A DNA stretch of 64,000 nt from an uncultured Bacteroidales bacterium (GCA_903916595.1 CAIWXI010000130.1:1-64000); one strand, 5' to 3'. Positions 39,902 to 49,962 are shown, counted from the first letter of the stretch. Numbers and translations are program-made. Notes: generated by a model from the sequence alone, not told the origin.

Positions 39902-40639
39902 TTAAAAAGAATTTTTACGGGTCTTTTCGTAGATCTTTGAGTGGAAACTATAGAAACGCGCAGGCTTATGCGATACGTCGGTCTGCTTCTCGTTGATCGG
40001 CAGAATATAGGGCATATTGGCCACCTTCTTACGGAAATTGCGTTTGTCGAGCTTGCTTCCAAGAATGACTTCATGCAGTTGCTGCAACTGGCCCAGGGTA
40101 AATTTAGGAGGCAGTAACTCATAGGCAATAGGCCTGGATTTCAGATCAGAGCGTAAAGTCTGAAGTGCCTGCTGTAAAATGGATATATGGTCAAAAGCAA
40201 GTTCGTTCACTTCTGAAACCTTGTACCATCGCGCATTCGACTGAATGATAAAATTGTTGACTTTGTCCCGGTCAATGTTGATAAGAGAATAATACGCTAC
40301 CGTCACCACAATTTCCTCAGGATGGCCAATAGATTTAAGCCACTCCATGTCGCGGGCCTGCCTTTTAAGCCGGTGGGGAGAACCAATCGCTCCGTATTGC
40401 TTCAGATAAATATTTTCAAGGCCGGTGAGCTCCCTGAGTACGCGGGTGGCTGCAGTATCGAGGTTCTCGTCTTTGCTTACCAGGTCACCGGGAAGCTTAA
40501 GGTCATTGTATTCCCTCCCTTCAAACTGCATGTTGCGTTCGATCAGCAGCACATTTAACCTGCCAAATTCAAAGCCGAACACCACACAGTCTACAGAGAC
40601 ATGGAAGTTGAGATTTATGGGTCCGTTTGAATCTTTCAT
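39902..40639 (-). CDS. Nudix-domain transcriptional regulator (NrtR-like, Nudix + wHTH)
   Basis: VDCVVFGFEFGRLNVLLIERN...KLPGDLVSKDENLDTAATRVLRELTGL (degenerate Nudix box); C-terminal LPPKFTLGQLQQLHEVILGSKLDKRNFRKKV wHTH. Confidence 0.85.
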   Translation of the reverse strand: MKDSNGPINLNFHVSVDCVVFGFEFGRLNVLLIERNMQFEGREYNDLKLPGDLVSKDENLDTAATRVLRELTGLENIYLKQYGAIGSPHRLKRQARDMEWLKSIGHPEEIVVTVAYYSLINIDRDKVNNFIIQSNARWYKVSEVNELAFDHISILQQALQTLRSDLKSRPIAYELLPPKFTLGQLQQLHEVILGSKLDKRNFRKKVANMPYILPINEKQTDVSHKPARFYSFHSKIYEKTRKNSF

Positions 40640-40653
40640 TATAAAAATTATGT

Positions 40654-40673
40654 AATTGTACAAAGTACACTAA
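40654..40673 (-). promoter_or_regulatory. Candidate operator site 1 (TTAGTGTACTTTGTACAATT)
   Basis: Palindromic 20-mer 15 nt upstream of the Nudix regulator start; 14/20 identical to site 2. Confidence 0.6.
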
Positions 40674-40766
40674 CACCCCTTGTAAAGTGGCAAAAATAGT
40701 CGAAAAAATAAAAATAATTTTTCTTTTTGTAAAAGTATTTTAACGGTAATTAATAATATTCATACC

Positions 40767-40786
40767 TTAGTGTCCGAAATACACTT
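40767..40786 (+). promoter_or_regulatory. Candidate operator site 2 (TTAGTGTCCGAAATACACTT)
   Basis: Palindromic 20-mer about 40 nt upstream of a TATATTTG -7 box at 40828; 14/20 identical to site 1. Confidence 0.6.
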
Positions 40787-40827
40787 TGATTTTTTTTTAA
40801 AAAATAATATTTTACTTCAATATGTAT

Positions 40828-40835
40828 TATATTTG
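40828..40835 (+). promoter_or_regulatory. Bacteroidetes-type -7 box (TATATTTG)
   Basis: TAnnTTTG match upstream of the PKD lipoprotein gene. Confidence 0.45.
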
Positions 40836-40876
40836 CGTTAATTAATTTGGTTATTAATTTAAAAATCAAAACAACA

Positions 40877-42637
40877 ATGAAAAACGTTCCCAAGTACTCC
40901 TGGGCAATGCTGATTCTTATGGCACTTGTCATGGTTTCTTCCTGTAAAAAGAAAGAAACAACACCTCCGGTCATCGCCAGCTTCACTTACGTGGTAGATG
41001 CCACTGACTTCTTAAAAGTAACATTTACAAGTCAGTCACAAAACTATTCCGGACTCATCTGGGATTTCGGAGACCAAACACCCGTGTCTACTTTAGCTAA
41101 TCCTGTTCACACGTATGCTGCTGTAGGTCAATACACTGTTAAACTCACAGCCGTTAATTCAGCGGGCACTGCCGATGCATGGTCTACCAAGATCACCCTC
41201 ACCGATCCTAACGTATTTCTGACCATGCTTACCGGAACGACTTCAAAAACCTGGAAACTGCTTCGCAGTACCACAACAGGTCGTTATCCTCTGCAGTGCG
41301 GTCCTGAAGATTTCTCGACGGTTTGGTGGGCGATGGGCCTGAATAATAATGAACTTGGCAACCGTCCCTGCATGCTCAACGATGAATGGACCTTTGGCCG
41401 CGACTTTTCACTCGTGTACAATGCTCATGATGACTATTGGGCTGAAGGCGGAATTTTCCTCCCGGATAATATCTGTGCAAGCACATCTCAGATGCTTTCT
41501 CCGACCGGACAGGATCTTTCGGCATGGAACAGCGGAACCCACACTTTTGAACTTCTGCCGGGAACCCCGCCGATGCTTAAAGCTGTTGGCCTTGGCGCAT
41601 TTGTTGGTTTTATTAAACTGGGCAATGGAGCTGAAACAAAAGTTCCTCTTGACGCTGTTACTTATAACGTTATTGAACTCACCGACGGTCCTGTTGACAC
41701 CCTTATTATTGAAGGCATTTACAAATGGGATCCTGCTCAATCGGGAGGTTACTGGAGATTTGTTCTGATGCATTACGACAACCCTGCTGACGAACCCCCT
41801 ATTCCAGGGAACAAACCAAATGCTGGTTTCACTTTTTCAAATGCAGGACTGGCCGTTTCTTTTGTCAATACATCGGCAGGAGCTGATTCCTATTTATGGG
41901 ATTTTGGCGATGGACAGACCTCCACTGCTTCTGACCCTGTTCATACTTATGCTGCCCAGGGTATTTATAATGTATTACTCACGGCCACCAACCCCAATGG
42001 TAGCGGTACTGCAACTACTGTAGTCTTCCTTGGCCAGGATCTTACAACAATGACTGGTACCGAACTGGTTGGTAATGCATGGAAAGTCAAAGTCGACGAT
42101 AAAACCGTCTTTTGTGGCGGCGGAATGGGCCAGAGCAACTGGTGGTCGGTACCTAAGGCCTTCTTTACCGGCGGCGGTACTGGCGGCGATGACTGGTCAT
42201 GCGTGCCCACTAATCAATTTACTTTCCTTGCAGGCGGTTCCTTTACTTACAACACTATGGGCAGCGCCCGCAACGACGGTTACTTTGGTACCCCGAACGG
42301 CTGCTGGTCAGATGCTGACATCGCTGCAAGTCCTGGAGCTCCTTTTGGCACCTGTTTAACTCATACTTATGCCTTTACTCCTGCCAACGGCACAAACAAC
42401 CCGATTATAACCCTCACCAATGGTGCAGGTTTTGCTGCCTTCATTGGTTTCTATAAAGGATACTATGGTGGAGAGAATACCGACAACACAAAACCACCCA
42501 ACGGTGGTTTTGCAACCAACACCTACCAGGTGATGGGATATGCTAATTCCGGAACCAAAGAGTATCTGTTCGTCTCTGTAGACATCTCTGCAGCCCACGA
42601 CGGATCATCTTCATGGTCGGCGATCCTCGAGCGTTAA
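40877..42637 (+). CDS. PKD-domain surface lipoprotein, likely PUL surface glycan-binding protein
   Basis: MKNVPKYSWAMLILMALVMVSSCKKKE lipobox; two PKD modules (YSGLIWDFGDQTPVST..VHTYAAVGQYTVKLTA; DSYLWDFGDGQTSTASDPVHTYAAQGIYNVLLTA). Confidence 0.75.
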   Translation: MKNVPKYSWAMLILMALVMVSSCKKKETTPPVIASFTYVVDATDFLKVTFTSQSQNYSGLIWDFGDQTPVSTLANPVHTYAAVGQYTVKLTAVNSAGTADAWSTKITLTDPNVFLTMLTGTTSKTWKLLRSTTTGRYPLQCGPEDFSTVWWAMGLNNNELGNRPCMLNDEWTFGRDFSLVYNAHDDYWAEGGIFLPDNICASTSQMLSPTGQDLSAWNSGTHTFELLPGTPPMLKAVGLGAFVGFIKLGNGAETKVPLDAVTYNVIELTDGPVDTLIIEGIYKWDPAQSGGYWRFVLMHYDNPADEPPIPGNKPNAGFTFSNAGLAVSFVNTSAGADSYLWDFGDGQTSTASDPVHTYAAQGIYNVLLTATNPNGSGTATTVVFLGQDLTTMTGTELVGNAWKVKVDDKTVFCGGGMGQSNWWSVPKAFFTGGGTGGDDWSCVPTNQFTFLAGGSFTYNTMGSARNDGYFGTPNGCWSDADIAASPGAPFGTCLTHTYAFTPANGTNNPIITLTNGAGFAAFIGFYKGYYGGENTDNTKPPNGGFATNTYQVMGYANSGTKEYLFVSVDISAAHDGSSSWSAILER

Positions 42638-42661
42638 TCTAATTTCATAATCAATTGATTG

Positions 42662-42708
42662 AAAAAAATCAAGAGTAAGAAGAATACTGCCTTACTCTTG
42701 ATTTTTTT
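42662..42708 (+). terminator. Intrinsic terminator within the PUL
   Basis: aaaaaaatcaagagtaag / cttactcttgattttttt, 18-bp perfect stem, 11-nt loop. Confidence 0.9.
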
Positions 42709-42724
42709 CTTTATATAAAACAGC

Positions 42725-43789
42725 ATGAGAACTTTTATTGGTATTTTTCTGGTTCTTCTTTCAATTACTTCCCAGGCTCAGAGAGACTCCCTGATCTGGG
42801 CCGATGAGTTCACGGGCAGCGGGCTTCCTGATTCCACTTTCTGGTCGTACGACAAAGGATACGGAAATGGTTGGGGCAACAGCGAGATCCAGCTTTATAC
42901 CCAAAATACGTCGAATGTTCGCCAGGATAGTGGCCTGCTTATTATCGAAGCGCGTAAGATGGGAACTACCTGGACCTCAGCCAGGATCAAAACCCAGAAA
43001 AAATTCAGCTTCACTTATGGAAAAGTTGTTTTCTCCGCCCGGCTTCCTGTCGGAATAGGTACATGGCCCGCCCTATGGATGCTGGGGGAATCCATTACCA
43101 CCAGCGGATGGCCTTCATGCGGCGAAATTGACGTGATGGAAAATGCTGGCAAAAACCCGGGAGCCATCCGCAGTTCATTACATACCATGTCAAGCTATGG
43201 CAATACGATGAACACCAAGGTGATCATGGTTGATAGTACAACTACCCGGTTTCATGAATACGAAGTCTTGTGGACACCCGAGAAAATTCAGTTCAGTGTA
43301 GACGGAAACTTATTCTACACCTATAATCCTGCATCCAAAACCAACCTGACCTGGCCTTTCACCAAACCCTTCTTCCTGATCATGAATATCGCCATGGGAG
43401 GCACCTATGGCAGTGATGTGAGGTATGAAACCGGAGGTCTTAAGAATGGTATCGATCCCGCTCTCACACTCGCCCGTATGGAAATCGATTGGGTGAGGGT
43501 GTACAAACTGATCTATCCCGCATCTATTGATGAAAATCCCGGAAACGAAGGATCAGGCAAGAACCTGTTATTTACGCCCAATCCTTCCTCAGGAAAGATT
43601 AAACTATCTATACCGGCGACCCGACCGGTAAATGGTGTTATTTACAATTTAACGGGTACCGATGTGTTTCATTTCCAAGCTAATTCAAACTCTTCCGAAG
43701 TTGATGTTTCATTTCTTCCCAAAGGGCTTTATTTTTTAGCCCTTACCTCTGCCGGGGAGACAAGAACCCAGAAATTAGTTCTTCAGTAA
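42725..43789 (+). CDS. GH16 family beta-glucanase (laminarinase-like) with T9SS type A sorting domain
   Basis: LIWADEFTGSGLPDSTFWSYD; catalytic GEIDVMEN; C-terminal FTPNPSSGKIKLSIPATRPVNGVIYNLTG. Confidence 0.92.
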   Translation: MRTFIGIFLVLLSITSQAQRDSLIWADEFTGSGLPDSTFWSYDKGYGNGWGNSEIQLYTQNTSNVRQDSGLLIIEARKMGTTWTSARIKTQKKFSFTYGKVVFSARLPVGIGTWPALWMLGESITTSGWPSCGEIDVMENAGKNPGAIRSSLHTMSSYGNTMNTKVIMVDSTTTRFHEYEVLWTPEKIQFSVDGNLFYTYNPASKTNLTWPFTKPFFLIMNIAMGGTYGSDVRYETGGLKNGIDPALTLARMEIDWVRVYKLIYPASIDENPGNEGSGKNLLFTPNPSSGKIKLSIPATRPVNGVIYNLTGTDVFHFQANSNSSEVDVSFLPKGLYFLALTSAGETRTQKLVLQ

Positions 43790-43808
43790 AACATTAAATC
43801 CAAAAGGT

Positions 43809-46739
43809 ATGATTAAATATTATACTCTGCTTTTTTTCGTCTTTTGTTCTTTATCTGTGCTTTCCCAGAATCGCACGATTACAGGTAAAGTCACTGACGC
43901 AGATGGTTATCCATTACCCGGAGTTACCATTCAGTTGACAGGAACAACCAAGGGCACGGTAACAGATGCCAACGGGGCCTTCCAGATTTCGGCCGACAAA
44001 GTAGTATTGAAATTCAGCTACGTGGGCTATATTTCCCAGGAGATCAAGGTCGACAATCAATCGGTCATCAATGTGGTGATGCAGGAGAATGTCAACATCC
44101 TGAACGAGGTTGTCGTAATCGGTTACGGCACCCAGATAAAAAAGGATCTTACTACCGCAGTATCGGTAGTGAATCAGAAAGATTTCGAAGACCGGCCTAT
44201 TGTCTCGGCGGCCCAGGCGTTGCAGGGAAAAGCTGCTGGGGTTGACGTGGTGCAACCTTCGGGAAAACCAGGATCGGAGATTTCAGTTCACATCCGCGGA
44301 ACAACTTCTGTTCTTGCCGGAAATGATCCGCTTTATGTAGTCGATGGAGTGCCCACGACCGATATCCGAGGTTTGAATCCCACCGACATTGCCTCGATGA
44401 GTGTTTTAAAGGATGCTTCTTCTGCAGCTATTTACGGAGCCAGGGCAGCGAATGGTGTTGTTACCATCACTACCTTCAGGGGAAAAGAAAATACAGCCGT
44501 GATCAAATTCAATACCTATTTTGGTATCTCAAAGCTCAGAAAACCGATCCAAACCCTGAATACAAAACAGTACAGGGATCTGATCAACGAAATAATTCCC
44601 GGTTCCCTTGATCCTACATGGACCGGTTATACCGACTGGAGTGGTATGGTTTTCGGGACAGGATATGACCAATCGTATCAGCTCTCGGCATCGGGAGGAA
44701 CAGAAAAAACCCGTTACTTCGCATCTTTAGGATATTTAAGCCAGGCAGGTATTGTAAAACCGGCCCAGTTTGACCGGTATAACTTCAGGCTTAATCTCGA
44801 CAATCAATTGCGTTCATGGCTTAAAACATCTACCAATATCAACCTGATCTATTCAAAAACCAAAGACACGCCCGATAATGCAAGTTCAGGCCGGGGGGGT
44901 GTGATCATGAGTACCCTGAATACCCCGCCTTTCCTGAGCGTTTATAAACCAGGAAACAGCGGACAGTTTGATCCCAATCCATTCCAGCCTTCATGGGAGA
45001 ATCCCATTGCTTATATGGAAGGACCCTCACAGAAAGCTGTTGATTTCCGCGTTCTCGGCAACCTGAATATCACGGCGACTATTATTAAAGGGCTTACTTT
45101 TAACACCAATTTCGGCATCGATTATAATAGTCACCAGTGGGATTATTACCTGGATCCCTACCGTACTGTTTATGGCCGACAGCAAAACGGGATAGGCCAG
45201 GCCGATAAATTCAACAGCCTCACATGGCTTTGGGAAAACACACTGAACTACGAAAAATCATTCGGCAAACACAAGATCACTGCATTGCTCGGCACCTCTA
45301 TCCAGAGATACAACAACAATGATTCATATATCTATGGCACTGATTTCCCCGCCAATGTTTCAGTAACTACCCTGAACGCCGCCAATATGGTTTCGGCTTC
45401 AACTACCCTTGAAGAATGGGCGCTCGCATCATTCTTTGGACGGGCTACCTACGATTATAACAGCAAATATTATCTTACCGTGAGTTTGCGCCGTGACGGA
45501 TCTTCGAAGCTGGCTAACCCCTGGGGGACCATGCCCGCTTTCTCTGCAGGATGGAGAATCTCCTCCGAGCCTTTCATGAAATCGGTTAAGTTTATCAACG
45601 ATCTTAAGATTCGCGGCGGATGGGGTGTTAACGGGAACCAGGAAGGAATCCCAAATTATGCCCGTTTCGGACTCATTACATACTATCGTCGTACACCCAC
45701 TAATCCTTTATCGGGGCCAAGCGCCGTGCAGACTACCTACGGCAATCCTGACCTGAAATGGGAAACAACCAACCAGACCAATATAGGGATTGACCTTTCG
45801 ATGTTTAATTCGAGAGTCACCTTTAACTTCGATGTATACTATAAAATCACCAATGATGTGTTGCTGAATGTTCAGCTTCCTGCCTCTCTTCCCATCACGT
45901 CAATACAGACTAATGCCGGCAAAATCGAAAACAAGGGGATGGAGTTCAACCTGAATACTGTGAATATTGCGAAAAAACTTCGCTGGGACACTGATTTCAA
46001 CCTCTCTTTCAACCGTAATATGGTGAAGGAACTTCAATACACCGATGTGTATTATTTTGGCAGGATATACAGTAACAACCAGGATGTGGCCATTGTGAAG
46101 GCCGGACTGCCCCTGGGTTCTTTCTACGGCTATGTGTCGGAAGGAGTCGATCCCAAAACCGGGATGATCAAATATGCCGACATTAACAACAACGGAATCC
46201 TTGATCCCGGCGACCGTACAGTGATTGGCCACGCTCAGCCCAAGTATATCTTTGGCATCACCAATACGTTCAGCTACTGGAGGTTTGATCTTTCGGTCTT
46301 CGTCCAGGGTAGCTACGGGAACGACATCTACAACGCCACACGCGTAGACCTGGAAGGTATGTTCGATTCAAAAAACCAGAGTGTCGCCGTGGTTGACCGC
46401 TGGACCCCTACTAACACCATCACCAATATTCCCAAGGTTGTTGGCAACGGAAACATGGAAAACGTGAGAAATTCCACACGTTTTGTTGAAAACGGTTCAT
46501 ACGTCAGGCTGAAAGCAGTAACACTTTCATATAAAATTATCGAAAACCTGAAGAAAAAGAAAGGAGTTCCGAAGCTATCCATTTACTTTACCGGCCAGAA
46601 CCTGCTTACTTTCACCAGGTACAGCGGGTATGATCCTGAAGTAAATGCATACGGTAACAGCGCTACTGAAATGGGGATTGATTATGGCACTTATCCACAG
46701 GCCTTGACATTGATTGCAGGGTTAAATGTTGAATTTTAA
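43809..46739 (+). CDS. SusC/RagA family TonB-linked outer-membrane protein
   Basis: Carboxypeptidase-D-like N-terminus (ITGKVTDADGYPLPGVTIQLTGT); NEVVVIGYGTQIKKDLTTAVSVV; DPLYVVDGVPTTDIRGLNPTDIASMSVLKDASSAAIYGARAANGVV. Confidence 0.96.
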   Translation: MIKYYTLLFFVFCSLSVLSQNRTITGKVTDADGYPLPGVTIQLTGTTKGTVTDANGAFQISADKVVLKFSYVGYISQEIKVDNQSVINVVMQENVNILNEVVVIGYGTQIKKDLTTAVSVVNQKDFEDRPIVSAAQALQGKAAGVDVVQPSGKPGSEISVHIRGTTSVLAGNDPLYVVDGVPTTDIRGLNPTDIASMSVLKDASSAAIYGARAANGVVTITTFRGKENTAVIKFNTYFGISKLRKPIQTLNTKQYRDLINEIIPGSLDPTWTGYTDWSGMVFGTGYDQSYQLSASGGTEKTRYFASLGYLSQAGIVKPAQFDRYNFRLNLDNQLRSWLKTSTNINLIYSKTKDTPDNASSGRGGVIMSTLNTPPFLSVYKPGNSGQFDPNPFQPSWENPIAYMEGPSQKAVDFRVLGNLNITATIIKGLTFNTNFGIDYNSHQWDYYLDPYRTVYGRQQNGIGQADKFNSLTWLWENTLNYEKSFGKHKITALLGTSIQRYNNNDSYIYGTDFPANVSVTTLNAANMVSASTTLEEWALASFFGRATYDYNSKYYLTVSLRRDGSSKLANPWGTMPAFSAGWRISSEPFMKSVKFINDLKIRGGWGVNGNQEGIPNYARFGLITYYRRTPTNPLSGPSAVQTTYGNPDLKWETTNQTNIGIDLSMFNSRVTFNFDVYYKITNDVLLNVQLPASLPITSIQTNAGKIENKGMEFNLNTVNIAKKLRWDTDFNLSFNRNMVKELQYTDVYYFGRIYSNNQDVAIVKAGLPLGSFYGYVSEGVDPKTGMIKYADINNNGILDPGDRTVIGHAQPKYIFGITNTFSYWRFDLSVFVQGSYGNDIYNATRVDLEGMFDSKNQSVAVVDRWTPTNTITNIPKVVGNGNMENVRNSTRFVENGSYVRLKAVTLSYKIIENLKKKKGVPKLSIYFTGQNLLTFTRYSGYDPEVNAYGNSATEMGIDYGTYPQALTLIAGLNVEF

Positions 46740-46750
46740 TTTGTAGAATT

Positions 46751-48217
46751 ATGAAAAAGATATTCCTCATATCCGTTGTTATAGTCACTGTTCTCTCGTT
46801 TCAGTCTTGTAAAAAATTTCTTGACCTGAAACCCGAATCCCAGGGCGTTGCAGTTGAAAATGCCAGCTCTGATTCCGTTCTTTATAAAACCGCCGACGAT
46901 GTCGAAGCGGCCCTGGCTGGCGCTTATTCTGATTTCAAAAACGAGTATTATCAGCTCGATTATTTCGTGAACGGAGATGCACAGTCTGATGATGCTTATG
47001 CAGGAGGAGATAATCCGGCCAATTTTCAGATCGACGAGTTTAAACTTGATGCTCTAAACACAAATGTAAGCCGCGATTGGGCCTACCTTTATTCCTCGAT
47101 CGGAAAGACCAACCTGGTTATTAACCATGTGAATTCCTGTCCCGATTCGGCCCTTACCCCCGCCCGTAAAAAAGAAATCATATCAGAGGCTTCATTTATC
47201 AGGGCGTTCATGTATTTTCAGCTGGTTCAGCTCTGGGGTGATGTACCTCTGCAGTTGCAGGAAATTACAAGTATCAGCGCCAGCAACCTGGCTGCAATTT
47301 ATCTGATACTCTTTCCCCCCAGGGCCACTATGGCCAAGGTCTATGCCCAGATCATCACAGACCTGGAAGCTGCCCTGGCTCACGCTCCTGTTACTGCTGT
47401 GAACAAGGGATACGTTACCAAAGGAGCGGTGAATTCTATGCTTGCTTACGTGTATGCCACGCAGGAACCCCACGACTGGAACAAGGTTTCGCAGTATTGT
47501 GATGGCGTTATCTCGGGAGGCTACAGCCTCATGCCGAAATACGACGATCTCTGGAACAACCAGAATAAAAATTGCGCCGAATCTATTTTTGAGATTAATT
47601 ATTCGGGAGGCGCTTCCGATGGCAACTGGGGAGTGACTATTTTCAGGGGCCTGGACTGGAAAAAGTTTAATCTTCCGGCTAATGATTTGGTTTTTGCTTT
47701 CGATGGCCAGAATGATACTGTAAGAAAGAAAGCATCCATTATCTTTCTTGATGTAACAGGAAAATGGTCCGATCCCAATTATCCTCAAACGCATTATCCT
47801 TTTATCAACAAGTACAGGAATTTCGCTTCGGGCAGTGACCAGAACTATATTTTTCTTCGTCTGGCGGATATCATTTTGCTGAAAGCTGAAGCCTTGAATG
47901 AACTTGGCGATCTGCAGGGAGCTGCAGCGCTGGTGAACCAGATCAGGACCCGGGTTAAGTTACCAAATACAACCGCCAACACCCAGGATGTCATGCGCCA
48001 GGCCATTGCTTTGGAACGCCGTCTGGAGCTTTCTTTTGAAGCTCATCGCTGGTTTGATCTCAAACGTACCGGCACAGCCATCGAAGTGATGAACAATGCC
48101 GTTGGCCCAACGGGTGAGAAAATCGGGTATCATCTCACACAGAGTAAACTGGTGTGGCCTATACCCCAGGCTGAAATGGATAAAAACTCAAAACTTGTAC
48201 AGAATCCGGGATATTAA
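46751..48217 (+). CDS. SusD/RagB family nutrient-uptake outer-membrane lipoprotein
   Basis: SCKKFLDLKPES; EASFIRAFMYFQLVQLWGDVPL; LADIILLKAEALNELGDLQGAAALVNQIRTRVKL; RRLELSFEAHRWFDLKRTG. Confidence 0.95.
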   Translation: MKKIFLISVVIVTVLSFQSCKKFLDLKPESQGVAVENASSDSVLYKTADDVEAALAGAYSDFKNEYYQLDYFVNGDAQSDDAYAGGDNPANFQIDEFKLDALNTNVSRDWAYLYSSIGKTNLVINHVNSCPDSALTPARKKEIISEASFIRAFMYFQLVQLWGDVPLQLQEITSISASNLAAIYLILFPPRATMAKVYAQIITDLEAALAHAPVTAVNKGYVTKGAVNSMLAYVYATQEPHDWNKVSQYCDGVISGGYSLMPKYDDLWNNQNKNCAESIFEINYSGGASDGNWGVTIFRGLDWKKFNLPANDLVFAFDGQNDTVRKKASIIFLDVTGKWSDPNYPQTHYPFINKYRNFASGSDQNYIFLRLADIILLKAEALNELGDLQGAAALVNQIRTRVKLPNTTANTQDVMRQAIALERRLELSFEAHRWFDLKRTGTAIEVMNNAVGPTGEKIGYHLTQSKLVWPIPQAEMDKNSKLVQNPGY

Positions 48218-48237
48218 CACTTGCTTAATCCTGATTC

Positions 48238-49692
48238 ATGAAACTATTCTGGTTCAAGCCGGTATTGTTCGTTCTGATTTCTTTTGTTCTTCTGAATTGT
48301 AAAAGTAAAACCCAAACCGATCCTCAGCCACCTGAACCTACCGGTATCGGAAAAGCTAAAATCTGGCTGACCAAAGGAGATAAATCAAGCCTTCTGAGCA
48401 GGGAGCCTGACCTGATTATTCAGTCGCAGAGTTCATTGAATCTGCCTCTTTTTTCCGTTGATACGGCAACGCTGCTCCAAACCATCGATGGTTTCGGAGC
48501 AGCGCTGACCGGTTCATCGGCCTTTCTGCTCCACCAAAAAATGAGCTCCGGTGCCCGTCAGACATTATTGCGCAAGCTGTTCGACACCGTGAATGGTGCA
48601 GGTTTCTCATACCTTCGCCTGACCATGGGCGCTTCAGACTTTTCCCTTTCCGATTTTACTTATGACGATCTGGCTTACGGGCAAACCGATTATACTTTAC
48701 AGCATTTTTCTTTGTCGGAAGACACGGAAGATGTGGTGCCGGTGCTCAAAGAAATTATTCAATTGTCTCCTGCCATCACCATGATGGGTTCGCCATGGAG
48801 CCCCCCGGCCTGGATGAAAACCAACAGCAGTGTGAACGGAGGTAAACTTAAACCGGCCTGCTATGATGTGTATGCCGCCTATTTTGTAAAATATATTCAG
48901 CAGATGAAATCCCACGGCCTCACTATTGATGCCATCACGCCGCAAAATGAACCACTCTATTTCACTGCAACTTATCCCTGTATGGAAATGCAGCCAGGCG
49001 AGCAGGCTGTTTTCATAAAAAACAACCTTGGCCCGAAATTTCAATCGGCAGGTATTACAACGAAAATTATTATTTACGACCACAACTGGGACAACACAAG
49101 TTACCCGATATCTGTTTTAAATGATGCGGCGGCCAGAGACTATATAGCAGGTTCAGCTTTTCATGCCTATGCAGGTGACGTGTCGGCGATGAGTACAGTA
49201 CATAATGCATATCCAGATAAAGGGCTGTACTTTACTGAAATCTCCGGTGGAGCCTGGGCTACAGATTTCAGCGCTAACCTGATGTGGTATATGAGAAATA
49301 TTTTCATCGGGACAACCCTCAACTGGTCAAAATGTGTTCTGATGTGGAACCTGGCTCTGGATCAGAATTACGGGCCTCAAAATAACGGCTGCGACAATTG
49401 CAGGGGTGTGGTTACAATCAACTCCTCGAATGGCCTCGTTACCTTTAATGAAGAATTTTATTCAATAGCTCATTTTTCGAAATTTGTCAGACCCGGAGCT
49501 ATAAGGGTAGCCGTGACCCCGCCTGCAGCCATGAGCGAAACAGGAGCTGTTTCCTTTTTAAATCCTGATGGTTCAAAGGTCCTCATTATATGTAATTACA
49601 GCTCCTCCATCAAGTCATTCACGGTAAAACAGGGAGAAAAATATTTTTCCTATTCACTTGCATCACAATCTGTCGCCTCAATTCTCTGGTAA
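48238..49692 (+). CDS. GH30 family glycoside hydrolase (copy 1)
   Basis: QTIDGFGAALTGSSAFLL; MGSPWSPPAWMKTN; AITPQNEPLY; LYFTEISGGAW; HFSKFVRPGAIRV. Confidence 0.9.
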   Translation: MKLFWFKPVLFVLISFVLLNCKSKTQTDPQPPEPTGIGKAKIWLTKGDKSSLLSREPDLIIQSQSSLNLPLFSVDTATLLQTIDGFGAALTGSSAFLLHQKMSSGARQTLLRKLFDTVNGAGFSYLRLTMGASDFSLSDFTYDDLAYGQTDYTLQHFSLSEDTEDVVPVLKEIIQLSPAITMMGSPWSPPAWMKTNSSVNGGKLKPACYDVYAAYFVKYIQQMKSHGLTIDAITPQNEPLYFTATYPCMEMQPGEQAVFIKNNLGPKFQSAGITTKIIIYDHNWDNTSYPISVLNDAAARDYIAGSAFHAYAGDVSAMSTVHNAYPDKGLYFTEISGGAWATDFSANLMWYMRNIFIGTTLNWSKCVLMWNLALDQNYGPQNNGCDNCRGVVTINSSNGLVTFNEEFYSIAHFSKFVRPGAIRVAVTPPAAMSETGAVSFLNPDGSKVLIICNYSSSIKSFTVKQGEKYFSYSLASQSVASILW

Positions 49693-49962
49693 AATAAAAG
49701 CCAGGGAACATTTAAAGATCACGAGTAACCATTGATGTATTTATGATGTATAATTATAATGCTGTTTGCTGCATTATTGATGTACATTTATATATATTCC
49801 CAAATACGCATAATAAATATATTAGCTTCGGTTTTTCAAGTAAGTTGTCACGTTTTAAAAAAATATTATTTTTGGGTTTTCTTTTGGTTTCCACACATTG
49901 AACAACATAAAATAAACCACAACCTAATCTTCATCAATCACATCTTCAAAAACAAAGAAACC

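Noticed and set aside
40640-40663. Upstream ATG at 40663 as start of the Nudix regulator
   Set aside because: It would place the start codon inside the palindromic operator candidate; ATG at 40639 fits better.
49733-49800. Additional copy of the Nudix-regulator operator upstream of the second SusC
   Set aside because: ttgatgtacatttatat matches only the left half of the motif and is not clearly palindromic.
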